Source of the DNA: an uncultured Flavobacteriales bacterium
GTDB lineage: Bacteria > Bacteroidota > Bacteroidia > Flavobacteriales > Crocinitomicaceae
DNA: 48,241 bases
Assembly (NCBI GenBank): GCA_946480815.1
Contig: CAMLLB010000028.1
Span: 1 to 48,241 of the forward strand
Direction: 5' to 3'
A program made the translations under genes and the position numbers. The notes below the pieces were generated by a model that was given only the letters and a program-made list of their open reading frames with translations, was not told the DNA's origin and ran no database searches. Below, piece by piece: positions 16,504 through 24,948 of this stretch (the stretch's first letter is position 1; the number at the start of each line of letters is the position of its first letter).

Positions 16504-17219
16504 TCTGCGACCGCTAACACCGCAATACTAATCTTTACATGTGGGAATTCCTTGTGAAGGATCCGTACACAGGTTTCCAATGTAGAACCGGTCGTCACTA
16601 CATCATCGACAACCATCAGATGCTTCAGTTCCGTGCTTTTTGTTCCCTGGATTTTGAAGCGGTTTTGCATGTTTTCCCAACGGGAAGCCTTTCCTTTTTT
16701 GGTTTGGCTCTCCGTAAACGAAATGCGCTTCAGTAAATCTTTTCGAAGTGCAATACCACTGCTTTCAGTAATTCCCCTGCAGATCACTTCGGCCTGGTTG
16801 TACCCGCGGATGAATTCCTTTTTCGGGTGAAGAGGGACCGGTATAAGTGCGTCTACATCAGAAAACTTGTCAAGACCTTTTAGTTTCATCCCGATTTCTT
16901 TTCCAAAGTGTTTCCCTATTTCGGGGTTGTTCCGGTATTTGAGTTCGTGTAAGATTTGCTGGGTGGAACCTTCCTGTTTGAAACGCAGCAATGCATAAGT
17001 TCCTTCCAATTGGACCCTTCCCCAGAACAACTTATCGAGGTTGCTTACTTCGGTATATGATTCAAAATGAGTATAAGCCAATTCGCTCGAACAAATAGGA
17101 CAGATTGCCAATTTGGATTGATTGAATTCATGTTTGCAGATCAAACAGCTTTGAGGGTAGAGAACATGGAGCAAATCACGCGTCCATTTGTTAAAATTCG
17201 ACGAAAAATTTAGTGACAT
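16500..17219 (-). CDS. comF: ComF-family phosphoribosyltransferase-like protein
   Basis: The 239-residue protein has an N-terminal zinc-ribbon with Cys25-x-x-Cys28 and Cys40-x-x-Cys43. The type I phosphoribosyltransferase fold has the PRPP loop Val-Val-Asp-Asp-Val-Val-Thr-Thr-Gly-Ser-Thr at 203-213. ComF/GntX proteins take part in DNA uptake and recombination of incoming DNA in naturally competent bacteria; biochemical activity is not settled. I chose ATG 17219; the frame extends to a TTG at 17258, less likely as start. It is not in an operon with other competence genes. The stop codon lies in a repeat element. Confidence 0.88.
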   Translation of the reverse strand: MSLNFSSNFNKWTRDLLHVLYPQSCLICKHEFNQSKLAICPICSSELAYTHFESYTEVSNLDKLFWGRVQLEGTYALLRFKQEGSTQQILHELKYRNNPEIGKHFGKEIGMKLKGLDKFSDVDALIPVPLHPKKEFIRGYNQAEVICRGITESSGIALRKDLLKRISFTESQTKKGKASRWENMQNRFKIQGTKSTELKHLMVVDDVVTTGSTLETCVRILHKEFPHVKISIAVLAVAE

Positions 17220-17714
17220 AGTAGTGTTTATTTGGCTTTGCTTAACTATCAACAACAAGCTGTTAATAGCCTACTAAAATTAGCAAAAAAAGTGATTCAA
17301 TTTTCGTCTAATTTTATAGGAAAGTCGACCGAAAGTCTTAATACACTTGAAGTTGGACGAATCTGTCTAATTCTTCGATGAATTGCAGATTATGTACTGT
17401 GAATATCTTTAGCACCCATGTTGATAAACTCGCTAAGTGTTCATGTTAAAGGCTTTCAAAGTAGCGATGTTGAAAACCTCATTCAATTGTGGATTTCTTT
17501 AATTGTGAAAGGAAAGAATTTTGACAATTTTTGTAAGCCCCTTTGAGGCAAAACTTGTTGGACACACGCAACAATATTGAAGGGGAATTAACTGAAACAT
17601 TTAAATACCAACACACACGAATCTATGGTTATGAAAATGACCATGGCATAGGAATTATTGACTTAAAAAAAACAACCCTGACGATAAATGTCAGGATTAA
17701 AAACAAAATAAAAA
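17220..17714. other. Intergenic region upstream of nrdB
   Basis: About 495 bases between the divergent comF-like and nrdB genes. It should hold both promoters and the control sites of the reductase operon. I found no convincing TAnnTTTG promoter and no clear NrdR box pair. A CAATATTG palindrome at about 17571 and a single near-DnaA-box (TGTTGATAA, about 17418) are visible but are weak evidence. Confidence 0.4.
17677..17695 (+). promoter_or_regulatory. Leader hairpin 20 bases before nrdB
   Basis: CCTGAC and GTCAGG form a 6-bp stem around the loop GATAAAT. It lies 19 bases before the nrdB ATG, with a purine- and A-rich stretch in between. It could terminate a leader transcript or affect translation, but there is no T run. 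The loop and inner stem match the terminator at 37471. Confidence 0.5.
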
Positions 17715-18689
17715 ATGGCAAAGGCAGAACCAATCTTATCGGAAAACAAAAGCAGATTCGTGTTGTTTCCAATCCAACATGAAGATATTTGGTCTTTTTA
17801 TAAGAAAGCAGAAGCAAGTTTCTGGACTGCAGAAGAAATCGATTTATCGCCGGATTTAATTGATTGGGAAACAAAATTGAATGACGATGAGCGTCATTTC
17901 ATTAAACACGTTTTGGCATTTTTCGCAGCATCTGACGGAATCGTGAACGAGAACCTGGCAGAGCACTTTTTGGCTGAAGTGCAGTATACCGAGGCGAAGT
18001 TCTTTTACGGTTTCCAGGTAGCAATGGAGAATATTCATTCAGAGACCTATTCGTTGCTGATTGATACTTATATCAAAGATCAAAAAGAGAAGAATTACTT
18101 ATTCAATGCATTGGATACGATCGATTGTGTTCGCAAGAAGGCAGATTGGGCATTGCGCTGGATCGATAACGGTTCTTTTGCAGAGCGCTTAGTTGCATTC
18201 GCTGCTGTGGAAGGAATCTTCTTCTCCGGGTCATTTTGTTCGATTTTCTGGTTGAAAAAACGCGGCTTGATGCCAGGATTATCGTTCTCCAATGAGTTGA
18301 TCTCCCGTGATGAAGGTTTGCACTGCGATTTTGCATGTTTGTTGTACACCAAGCACCTGGTAAACCAATTGTCAAAAGATCAGGTACAGAAAATCATTTT
18401 GGATGCTGTTGAGATCGAGAAGGAATTTGTAACCGATGCATTGCCTGTGAAGTTAATAGGTATGAACGCAGAATTGATGGCGCAGTACATTGAATTCGTT
18501 GCAGACCGTTTGTTGACAGAGCTTGGGAATCCAAAGGTGTTCAATACTGCAAACCCATTCGACTTCATGGATATGATATCCATCCAGGGAAAAACCAACT
18601 TCTTCGAAAAACGCGTGGCAGAATACCAAAAATCAGGCGTTATGTCGAACAAGGAAGACCAAACATTTAGTTTGGACGAAGAATTTTAA
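17715..18689 (+). CDS. nrdB: Ribonucleotide reductase small (beta) subunit, class Ia
   Basis: The 324-residue protein is the R2 subunit that makes and stores the tyrosyl radical for reducing ribonucleotides to deoxyribonucleotides. All six metal ligands are visible: Asp43, Glu105, His108, Glu166, Glu200 and His203. The radical site Tyr112 is present in Glu-Asn-Ile-His-Ser-Glu-Thr-Tyr. The sequence resembles the eukaryotic-type R2. The C-terminal Thr-Phe-Ser-Leu-Asp-Glu-Glu-Phe is the tail that docks to R1. It lies 47 bases before nrdA on the same strand, so the two are one operon in beta-alpha order. Confidence 0.97.
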   Translation: MAKAEPILSENKSRFVLFPIQHEDIWSFYKKAEASFWTAEEIDLSPDLIDWETKLNDDERHFIKHVLAFFAASDGIVNENLAEHFLAEVQYTEAKFFYGFQVAMENIHSETYSLLIDTYIKDQKEKNYLFNALDTIDCVRKKADWALRWIDNGSFAERLVAFAAVEGIFFSGSFCSIFWLKKRGLMPGLSFSNELISRDEGLHCDFACLLYTKHLVNQLSKDQVQKIILDAVEIEKEFVTDALPVKLIGMNAELMAQYIEFVADRLLTELGNPKVFNTANPFDFMDMISIQGKTNFFEKRVAEYQKSGVMSNKEDQTFSLDEEF

Positions 18690-18736
18690 TTGATTATATT
18701 ATACATTACCAATAACAACAACCCAAATAGAGCGCT

Positions 18737-21106
18737 ATGTACGTAATTAAAAGAGACGGAAGAAAAGAAGCGGTGAAATTTGATAAGATCACTGCGCGCA
18801 TCATCAAGATGTGCTACGGGCTGGACCCGCTAGTTTCACCCGAGGCTGTTGCCATGAAGGTCATCGAAGGAATCTACGATGGAGTGACAACAACAGTTTT
18901 AGATAATCTGGCCGCTGAGGTTGCAGCAGCTAAGACCATTGATCACCCGGATTATGCTTTATTGGCGTCAAGAATCGCGGTGTCCAACTTACACAAGGAA
19001 ACGAAAAAATCGTTCTCCGATGTAATGGAAGATCTATACAAGTACATCGATCCGAAAACAGGACAACGTGCGTCATTGATTGCTGATGATGTGTATGAAG
19101 TGATCTCGAATAACAGAGAATTGCTGGATTCAAGCATCATTTATGATCGTGATTTCCGTTACGATTACTTTGGATTCAAAACATTGACAAGAAGCTACTT
19201 GTTGCGTTTGAACGGGGAGATCGCGGAAAGACCACAACAAATGTTGATGCGCGTCGCTGTAGGGATCCACAAAAATGACCTTCCTCAAGCTATCAAGACG
19301 TACAACTTGATGTCTGAAGGATGGTTTACACATGCAACACCGACATTGTTTAATGCAGGTACACCAAAACCGCAAATGTCTTCTTGTTTCTTGTTAACAA
19401 TGAAAGAAGACAGTATTGAAGGTATTTACGAGACGTTGAAATCTTGCGCTCAGATTTCACAATCGGCTGGTGGTATCGGTTTAGCTATTCACGATATTCG
19501 TGCTACAGGATCATACATCAAAGGAACAAACGGTACATCTAACGGAATCGTTCCGATGTTACGCGTATTCAATGACACTGCCCGTTACGTAGACCAGGGT
19601 GGAGGAAAACGCAAAGGATCTTTCGCGATGTACATTGAGCCTTGGCATGCTGACGTATTCGATTTCTTGGACTTGAAAAAGAATACAGGAAAAGAAGAAA
19701 TGCGTGCACGCGATTTGTTCTACGCATTGTGGATTCCGGATCTATTCATGAAACGGGTAGAAGAGAACGGAGACTGGACTTTGATGTGTCCGCATGAGTG
19801 TCCGGGACTTTCTGAAACATACGGAGCAGATTTCGAAGCATTGTATACGCAATATGAAGCTGAAGGAAAAGGTCGTAAGACAATCAAAGCTCAGGATTTG
19901 TGGTTCAAAGTATTGGAATCTCAAATTGAGACAGGTACTCCGTACATGTTGTATAAAGATGCTGCAAACGCGAAATCAAATCAGCAAAACTTAGGAGTGA
20001 TCAAGTCTTCTAACTTGTGTACAGAGATCATCGAGTATACAGCACCGGATGAGATCGCAGTTTGTAACTTAGCTTCTTTGGCATTGCCGAAATTCGTAAC
20101 AGAAGAAGGGACATTCGATCACGATAAATTATTCGAAGTAACTTACCAGGCAACTGTGAACCTGAACCGTATTATCGACGGAAACTTCTACCCGGTAGAA
20201 GAAGCACGCAACTCAAACATGCGTCACCGTCCGATCGGATTAGGAGTTCAGGGATTGGCTGATGCGTTTATCATGATGCGTTTCCCATTCGAATCGGAAG
20301 AGGCAAAAGCATTGAACCGTGAGATCTTTGAAACGATCTATTACGCTGCAATGACAGCTTCCAAAGATTTGGCAATTGCTGAAGGACCATACGAAACAAT
20401 TGCAGGATCTCCTGTATCAAAAGGAATTTTCCAATTCGATATGTGGGGAGTAACTCCTACAAACCGTTGGGAATGGGATTTACTGAAAGAAGAAGTGAAA
20501 AAGCACGGTGTACGCAACTCCTTGTTGTTAGCTCCGATGCCAACAGCTTCGACGGCTCAAATCCTTGGGAACAACGAATGTTTTGAACCATACACATCCA
20601 ACATCTATACACGTCGTGTATTGTCAGGTGAGTTCATCATCGTAAATAAGCACTTGTTGAAAGATTTGGTGAAAGAAGGTTTATGGACGAAAGATATGCG
20701 TCAGAAATTAATGGCAGCAAACGGTTCCGTTCAAAACATCAACGAGATCCCTCAATACATCAAAGACTTGTACAAAACTGCCTGGGAAATTTCTCAAAAG
20801 GCAATTATCGAGCAAGCTGCTGATCGTGGAGCATACATTTGTCAATCTCAATCATTGAACATTTTCATGGAAAATGCAAACTTCGGTAAGTTGACATCCA
20901 TGCACTTCTACGGTTGGAAGAAAGGATTGAAAACAGGTATGTACTACTTGAGAACGAAAGCTGCAACGGATGCAATTAAGTTTACGGTAGATAAAGCAGT
21001 AACTGAAGAACCTGCAAAAGTATCTGCAGCGGAACTGGAAGAACAACAAGCGGCAATCGCATGTTCTTTGGATAATCCGGATAACTGTGAAATGTGTTCA
21101 GGATAG
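18737..21106 (+). CDS. nrdA: Ribonucleotide reductase large (alpha) subunit, class Ia
   Basis: The 789-residue protein is the catalytic R1 subunit. An ATP-cone activity domain (about 1-92) starts Tyr-Val-Ile-Lys-Arg-Asp-Gly-Arg. The active-site residues are in the eukaryotic-type positions: Cys217 and Cys443 as the redox pair, Cys428 as the thiyl radical residue, with Asn426 and Glu430 beside it. The C terminus carries Cys784-x-x-Cys787, which passes electrons from thioredoxin or glutaredoxin. It is followed by a 38-bp palindrome and then a strong terminator. Confidence 0.97.
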   Translation: MYVIKRDGRKEAVKFDKITARIIKMCYGLDPLVSPEAVAMKVIEGIYDGVTTTVLDNLAAEVAAAKTIDHPDYALLASRIAVSNLHKETKKSFSDVMEDLYKYIDPKTGQRASLIADDVYEVISNNRELLDSSIIYDRDFRYDYFGFKTLTRSYLLRLNGEIAERPQQMLMRVAVGIHKNDLPQAIKTYNLMSEGWFTHATPTLFNAGTPKPQMSSCFLLTMKEDSIEGIYETLKSCAQISQSAGGIGLAIHDIRATGSYIKGTNGTSNGIVPMLRVFNDTARYVDQGGGKRKGSFAMYIEPWHADVFDFLDLKKNTGKEEMRARDLFYALWIPDLFMKRVEENGDWTLMCPHECPGLSETYGADFEALYTQYEAEGKGRKTIKAQDLWFKVLESQIETGTPYMLYKDAANAKSNQQNLGVIKSSNLCTEIIEYTAPDEIAVCNLASLALPKFVTEEGTFDHDKLFEVTYQATVNLNRIIDGNFYPVEEARNSNMRHRPIGLGVQGLADAFIMMRFPFESEEAKALNREIFETIYYAAMTASKDLAIAEGPYETIAGSPVSKGIFQFDMWGVTPTNRWEWDLLKEEVKKHGVRNSLLLAPMPTASTAQILGNNECFEPYTSNIYTRRVLSGEFIIVNKHLLKDLVKEGLWTKDMRQKLMAANGSVQNINEIPQYIKDLYKTAWEISQKAIIEQAADRGAYICQSQSLNIFMENANFGKLTSMHFYGWKKGLKTGMYYLRTKAATDAIKFTVDKAVTEEPAKVSAAELEEQQAAIACSLDNPDNCEMCSG

Positions 21107-21120
21107 AACTGAAAATAAAT

Positions 21121-21158
21121 AATGGGTAGGGGTGCGATTAATCGCACCCCTACCCATT
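21121..21158. repeat. Perfect 38-bp palindrome
   Basis: Two 19-base arms (beginning AATGGGTAGGGGTGCGATT) are exact complements with no spacer, 14 bases after nrdA. It is a terminator-like hairpin without a T run, and shares the GTAGG ... CCTAC outer pattern with the palindrome at 24850. Confidence 0.9.
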
Positions 21159-21212
21159 TCATATATTGTGTGATGTTAATAATTGTGCCGTTTTTATGAT
21201 ATCACGCATTCA

Positions 21213-21241
21213 AATCCCGTCCTTTGTGGATGGGATTTTTT
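21213..21241 (+). terminator. Rho-independent terminator of nrdBA
   Basis: Stem AATCCCGTCC/GGATGGGATT (one G-T pair, 5-base loop) is followed directly by TTTTTTGTTTT. This is the clearest terminator for the reductase operon. Confidence 0.85.
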
Positions 21242-21253
21242 GTTTTCATGGTC

Positions 21254-21321
21254 GTTCTCGATACATTCCGGCTGAAATGCCGGAATACTCGAACTGACAT
21301 GAGGCAGAATATATCGAGAAC
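21254..21321. repeat. Nested inverted repeat
   Basis: Outer arms GTTCTCGATA (21254-21263) and TATCGAGAAC (21312-21321) are perfect complements. Inside them is a second perfect inverted repeat, ATTCCGGC/GCCGGAAT (21265-21286, loop TGAAAT). Together they could form a branched structure. It sits between the nrdBA terminator and the next gene and looks like a mobile-type intergenic element. Confidence 0.8.
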
Positions 21322-21396
21322 ATTCAGGGTATATCTGTCTAATATAAAAATTGACTTCGTATACTAGCGTAGCACTTAAAACGTTAGTACTTTAGC

Positions 21397-24300
21397 ATGA
21401 TGCACGCTGTACGGGTTGGTCTTCTATTGCTAGGCAGTATTTTTTGTTGGGTTCATAGCTGGACACAAGATAACGCGTACCGTCAAAAAACCCTTGCTGC
21501 AACAAGCAATACCATCCAATTAGACTCTTTAAGTATCGCACCAAACTCGCTGATTGTGCGTTGTGGCGGAGAGATTATCCTTCCATATCAATACATCATT
21601 GATTATGCAAAAAGCACGTTTCAATTATTTCAGCCGTGTTCTGATGAACTAACTGTTTCCTACCGTGTTTTACCTTTTTCCTTTGCAAAAAGCTATCAAT
21701 TGCGGGATACCAACATTATTTATACCCAAAACAAAGGCGACCGGGAAAAATACCTCATTACACCAACAATTGAACCGCTGGACCTGATGGGTGCAAACGG
21801 TTTACGAAAATCCGGAAGCATTTCACGGGGAATTACCTTTGGGAACCGCCAGGATCTATCCGTAAACTCCTCACTGAACCTGGAGTTGTCCGGGTATATC
21901 GCACCGAATTTACAGGTTTTGGCCTCGGTAACGGATGATAACTTACCCATTCAGCCGGAAGGAAACACCAATAAGTTACAGGAGTTCGACCAGGTATTTA
22001 TCCAGCTTTTCAACGATCAGTTTAAGCTCACAGCAGGAGACTTTTGGATCAGTAAACCGGAGGGCTATTTTTTAACTTACAAGAAAAGAGGGCAGGGCCT
22101 CACCGGCGAATACTTCTGGAAAAAGGATAAGACAGGAAGCATCAAAACGCAGGTCAGCGGTGCTTTGTCAAAGGGAAAATTCAACCGGCAGATTATCCAG
22201 GGAGTAGAAGGAAATCAGGGGCCTTACCGCTTACGTGGAAACGAGAACGAACCCTACATCATTATTCTTTCCGGAACAGAACGGGTTTATATTGACGGAA
22301 GACAACTAAGTCGGGGGCAGGAATACGATTATGTGATTGACTACAATACTTCAGAGCTGACATTTACGGCTAAAAACCTGATCACGAAAGACATCCGGAT
22401 CGTAGTGGAATTCCAGTATTCAGACCAGAACTATGCACGTTCACTCTTTCAATTTTCAACGGCTGCGCAAAGCAAAAAACTGGATTGGTGGATCAATGCT
22501 TATTCGGAGCAGGATGCGAAGAATCAACCATTGCAGCAAAACCTGACCAATGACCAAAAATTTCTCTTGTCCAAAATTGGGGATAGTTTGGAACTTGCAA
22601 GGTATTCGGTGATTGATTCTATTGGGTTTTCTGAAAACCTGGTGATGTACCAGATGGTCGACTCGTTGGGGTATGACAGCGTGTTGGTAGCCTCCGTGGA
22701 CCAAAATCTGGCTTACTACAAAGTACAATTTTCGTATGTTGGTCCGGGAAAAGGGGATTATGTCTTTGAAAAATTCAATGCAATCGGACGGGTATACAAA
22801 TGGGTGCAACCGGTTGGTGGTGTTTCGGTCGGAGATTACGCACCGGTTTCTTTACTGATTACCCCGAAAAGACAGCAATTATTTACCGCAGGAGCAACGT
22901 ACCGGTTCAATGAAAAGCTCAAAGTGACTTCGGAATTGGGAATGAGTGGTTATGATCTCAATACCTTTTCCACATTAGACCGTTTTGATGACCGGGGTTA
23001 TTCCATGCGAACCAAAGTCGAACACGCGAATCCGTTCGGGAAAGACTCTGTTCCCGCCTGGAGTTGGAAAAAACAGGTCGAAATCGAAATGCTGGATCCT
23101 TATTTTAGACCGATCGAACAATACCGGGCTGTGGAATTTGATCGTGACTGGAATACCCGCAGCCGGGGATATACCGGGAACCAGGTTTTGACAACTGTAG
23201 GAACAAGTATTGAGAACAGGAATTACGGGAAGATCGGGATCAATGCACAACAGTATAAGATCGGTTCGGATTTTTCCGGGTTACGGACACAATTGATTAC
23301 CTCCTGGAGACAACGTGGCTATGCGATCAATATCGATGCAAGCTTTTTGAGTGCAAAGAATGAAAATGCCAACCAGTTTTTGCGCCACAAAGCAGATATT
23401 TCCAAACAGATCAGGAAAGTACGGATTGGTTTCAAAGACGACCAGGAATTGAACCGTTTTGTTCAGGGAGATTCATTATTGAGCCTTCAATCCTACAGTT
23501 TCTTCGATTACCAGGGCTATGTGGCTTTAGGCGATACTTCGTCCGGGGAATTACTAGTGAGTTATCGGGAACGCATTGACGGGAGATCGGACAGTATTCG
23601 TTTGCGTAATGCGGCAAAAGCACGGACACTTCGGGCAGAATGGACGAAAAACAATTGGAAAAATCAGCGCTTATATATGGTGGTAAACTACCGGGAATTA
23701 AAAATCCTGGATTCGACCTTAATTACCCAGGCACCTGAAAGCACCACCAATGGTCGGATTGATCACGACGTTAAATTCTGGAAAGGAGCTATCAATTTAA
23801 CCACTTTCTACGAAGTAGGTGCCGGGTTGGAACAAAAGAAAGAATTCATATACATCAAAGTGAATGATGGACAAGGGGTTTACACCTGGAACGATTATAA
23901 CAGCGACGGGATCAAGGACCTGAATGAGTTTGAAATTGCTGCGTATGCAGATCAGGCCGGTTATATTCGGGTCTTCACACCTTCCAATGATTATATTAAG
24001 ACCTATTCCAACGAATACAACCAATCCCTGACACTCCGCCCGGAACGCGTTTGGTCAAGCAGCACCGGCATAAGGAAAGTATTGGCGCGATTTTCTACTC
24101 AGACCCGCTTCAGATTGCAGCGAAAAACCAATGTATTTGACGGAGCAAGGGCCTATAACCCTTTCGTGGGAAGCATCGATGATAATTCCCTGATCAGTAC
24201 TGCCAATATCATTAAAAACACGGTATATTTCAACCGTACAAACAATGTGGGTGGCGGGGATTACAGCTATGAAAGTTCAAAAACCAAAACATTACTTGCA

Positions 24301-24846
24301 ACCGGGTTTGATGGAAGAACGAAGGAGTCTCACGAGTTTAATGCCCGGATAACCATCCTGAAGAAGTTCAGTATTCAATCCCAATTCGAAACAGGGTTAA
24401 AAACATCCTCAGTCGATTATACCACCGGACGGAATTACCGATTACATTACTGGCAATTGAAACCATCCCTGATTTATCAGCCCGGGACCTCGCTTCGTTT
24501 TAGCTTGGACGGGCGTGTTGTCAAGAAGAAGAACGAAGAGAGTTTGGGTGGCGAACAGGCGGATATTTACGACATGGGTGTAACAGGAAAGTACAATCAA
24601 ACCCAAAAAGGAAGTTTACAGGGACAGTTCAATGTCATCCGGATTGCATTCCGCGGAGACTCAAATACTCCTTTGGGATTTGAATTGCTTGAAGCATTGA
24701 AACCGGGAGTAAACTATGTGTGGAGTTTGGGTTATCAGCGTTCTCTATCAAAAAGCCTCCAAATTTCTGTTCAATACAACGGTCGTAAAAGCGAAGGAAA
24801 TAAAGTCATTCACGCCGGTGGAATGGAGGTGAAGGCGTTCTTTTAA
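21397..24846 (+). CDS. Large outer-membrane protein, unknown function
   Basis: The 1149-residue protein has a signal peptide (about 1-24, cleaved after Trp-Thr-Gln). The long remainder shows alternating aromatic/polar strand patterns typical of an outer-membrane barrel. A Gly-Gln-Glu-Tyr-Asp-Tyr-Val-Ile-Asp-Tyr-Asn segment (307-317) closely resembles one in SprA. An EF-hand-like loop, Asp833-x-Asn-x-Asp837-Gly-x-x-Asp841-x-x-Glu844, may bind calcium. Related very large proteins seem common in Bacteroidota but their role is unknown to me. It has no T9SS tail. Start codon: either of two adjacent ATGs. Confidence 0.85.
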   Translation: MMHAVRVGLLLLGSIFCWVHSWTQDNAYRQKTLAATSNTIQLDSLSIAPNSLIVRCGGEIILPYQYIIDYAKSTFQLFQPCSDELTVSYRVLPFSFAKSYQLRDTNIIYTQNKGDREKYLITPTIEPLDLMGANGLRKSGSISRGITFGNRQDLSVNSSLNLELSGYIAPNLQVLASVTDDNLPIQPEGNTNKLQEFDQVFIQLFNDQFKLTAGDFWISKPEGYFLTYKKRGQGLTGEYFWKKDKTGSIKTQVSGALSKGKFNRQIIQGVEGNQGPYRLRGNENEPYIIILSGTERVYIDGRQLSRGQEYDYVIDYNTSELTFTAKNLITKDIRIVVEFQYSDQNYARSLFQFSTAAQSKKLDWWINAYSEQDAKNQPLQQNLTNDQKFLLSKIGDSLELARYSVIDSIGFSENLVMYQMVDSLGYDSVLVASVDQNLAYYKVQFSYVGPGKGDYVFEKFNAIGRVYKWVQPVGGVSVGDYAPVSLLITPKRQQLFTAGATYRFNEKLKVTSELGMSGYDLNTFSTLDRFDDRGYSMRTKVEHANPFGKDSVPAWSWKKQVEIEMLDPYFRPIEQYRAVEFDRDWNTRSRGYTGNQVLTTVGTSIENRNYGKIGINAQQYKIGSDFSGLRTQLITSWRQRGYAINIDASFLSAKNENANQFLRHKADISKQIRKVRIGFKDDQELNRFVQGDSLLSLQSYSFFDYQGYVALGDTSSGELLVSYRERIDGRSDSIRLRNAAKARTLRAEWTKNNWKNQRLYMVVNYRELKILDSTLITQAPESTTNGRIDHDVKFWKGAINLTTFYEVGAGLEQKKEFIYIKVNDGQGVYTWNDYNSDGIKDLNEFEIAAYADQAGYIRVFTPSNDYIKTYSNEYNQSLTLRPERVWSSSTGIRKVLARFSTQTRFRLQRKTNVFDGARAYNPFVGSIDDNSLISTANIIKNTVYFNRTNNVGGGDYSYESSKTKTLLATGFDGRTKESHEFNARITILKKFSIQSQFETGLKTSSVDYTTGRNYRLHYWQLKPSLIYQPGTSLRFSLDGRVVKKKNEESLGGEQADIYDMGVTGKYNQTQKGSLQGQFNVIRIAFRGDSNTPLGFELLEALKPGVNYVWSLGYQRSLSKSLQISVQYNGRKSEGNKVIHAGGMEVKAFF

Positions 24847-24849
24847 TAA

Positions 24850-24893
24850 GATGCAATGTAGGCACGCGACGCATCGTGTGCCTACATTGCATC
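24850..24893. repeat. Long palindrome after the outer-membrane protein gene
   Basis: Twenty-base arms starting GATGCAATGTAGGCAC are complementary except for one G-T pair, with the loop CGCA. It lies 3 bases past the stop codon. It has no T run and is followed by a separate strong terminator, so it is probably a repeat-family member. Confidence 0.85.
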
Positions 24894-24899
24894 CAACAA

Positions 24900-24933
24900 A
24901 AAAGGGCAGGAATCAATTGATTCCTGCCCTTTT
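24900..24933. terminator. Bidirectional rho-independent terminator
   Basis: Seventeen-base perfect arms (AAAAGGGCAGGAATCAA and its complement) without spacer, with A and T runs at the two ends. It lies between convergent genes and can end transcripts from both strands. Confidence 0.88.
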
Positions 24934-24948
24934 CGTAAATTATAATTA

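Noticed and set aside
17400..17600. Possible replication origin or DnaA/NrdR sites upstream of nrdB
   Set aside because: Only one mismatched DnaA-like 9-mer and one short palindrome; no cluster and no dnaA or dnaN nearby.
17543..17782. 79-codon frame overlapping the nrdB start
   Set aside because: TTG start, overlaps nrdB in another frame and runs through the leader hairpin; best explained as chance.
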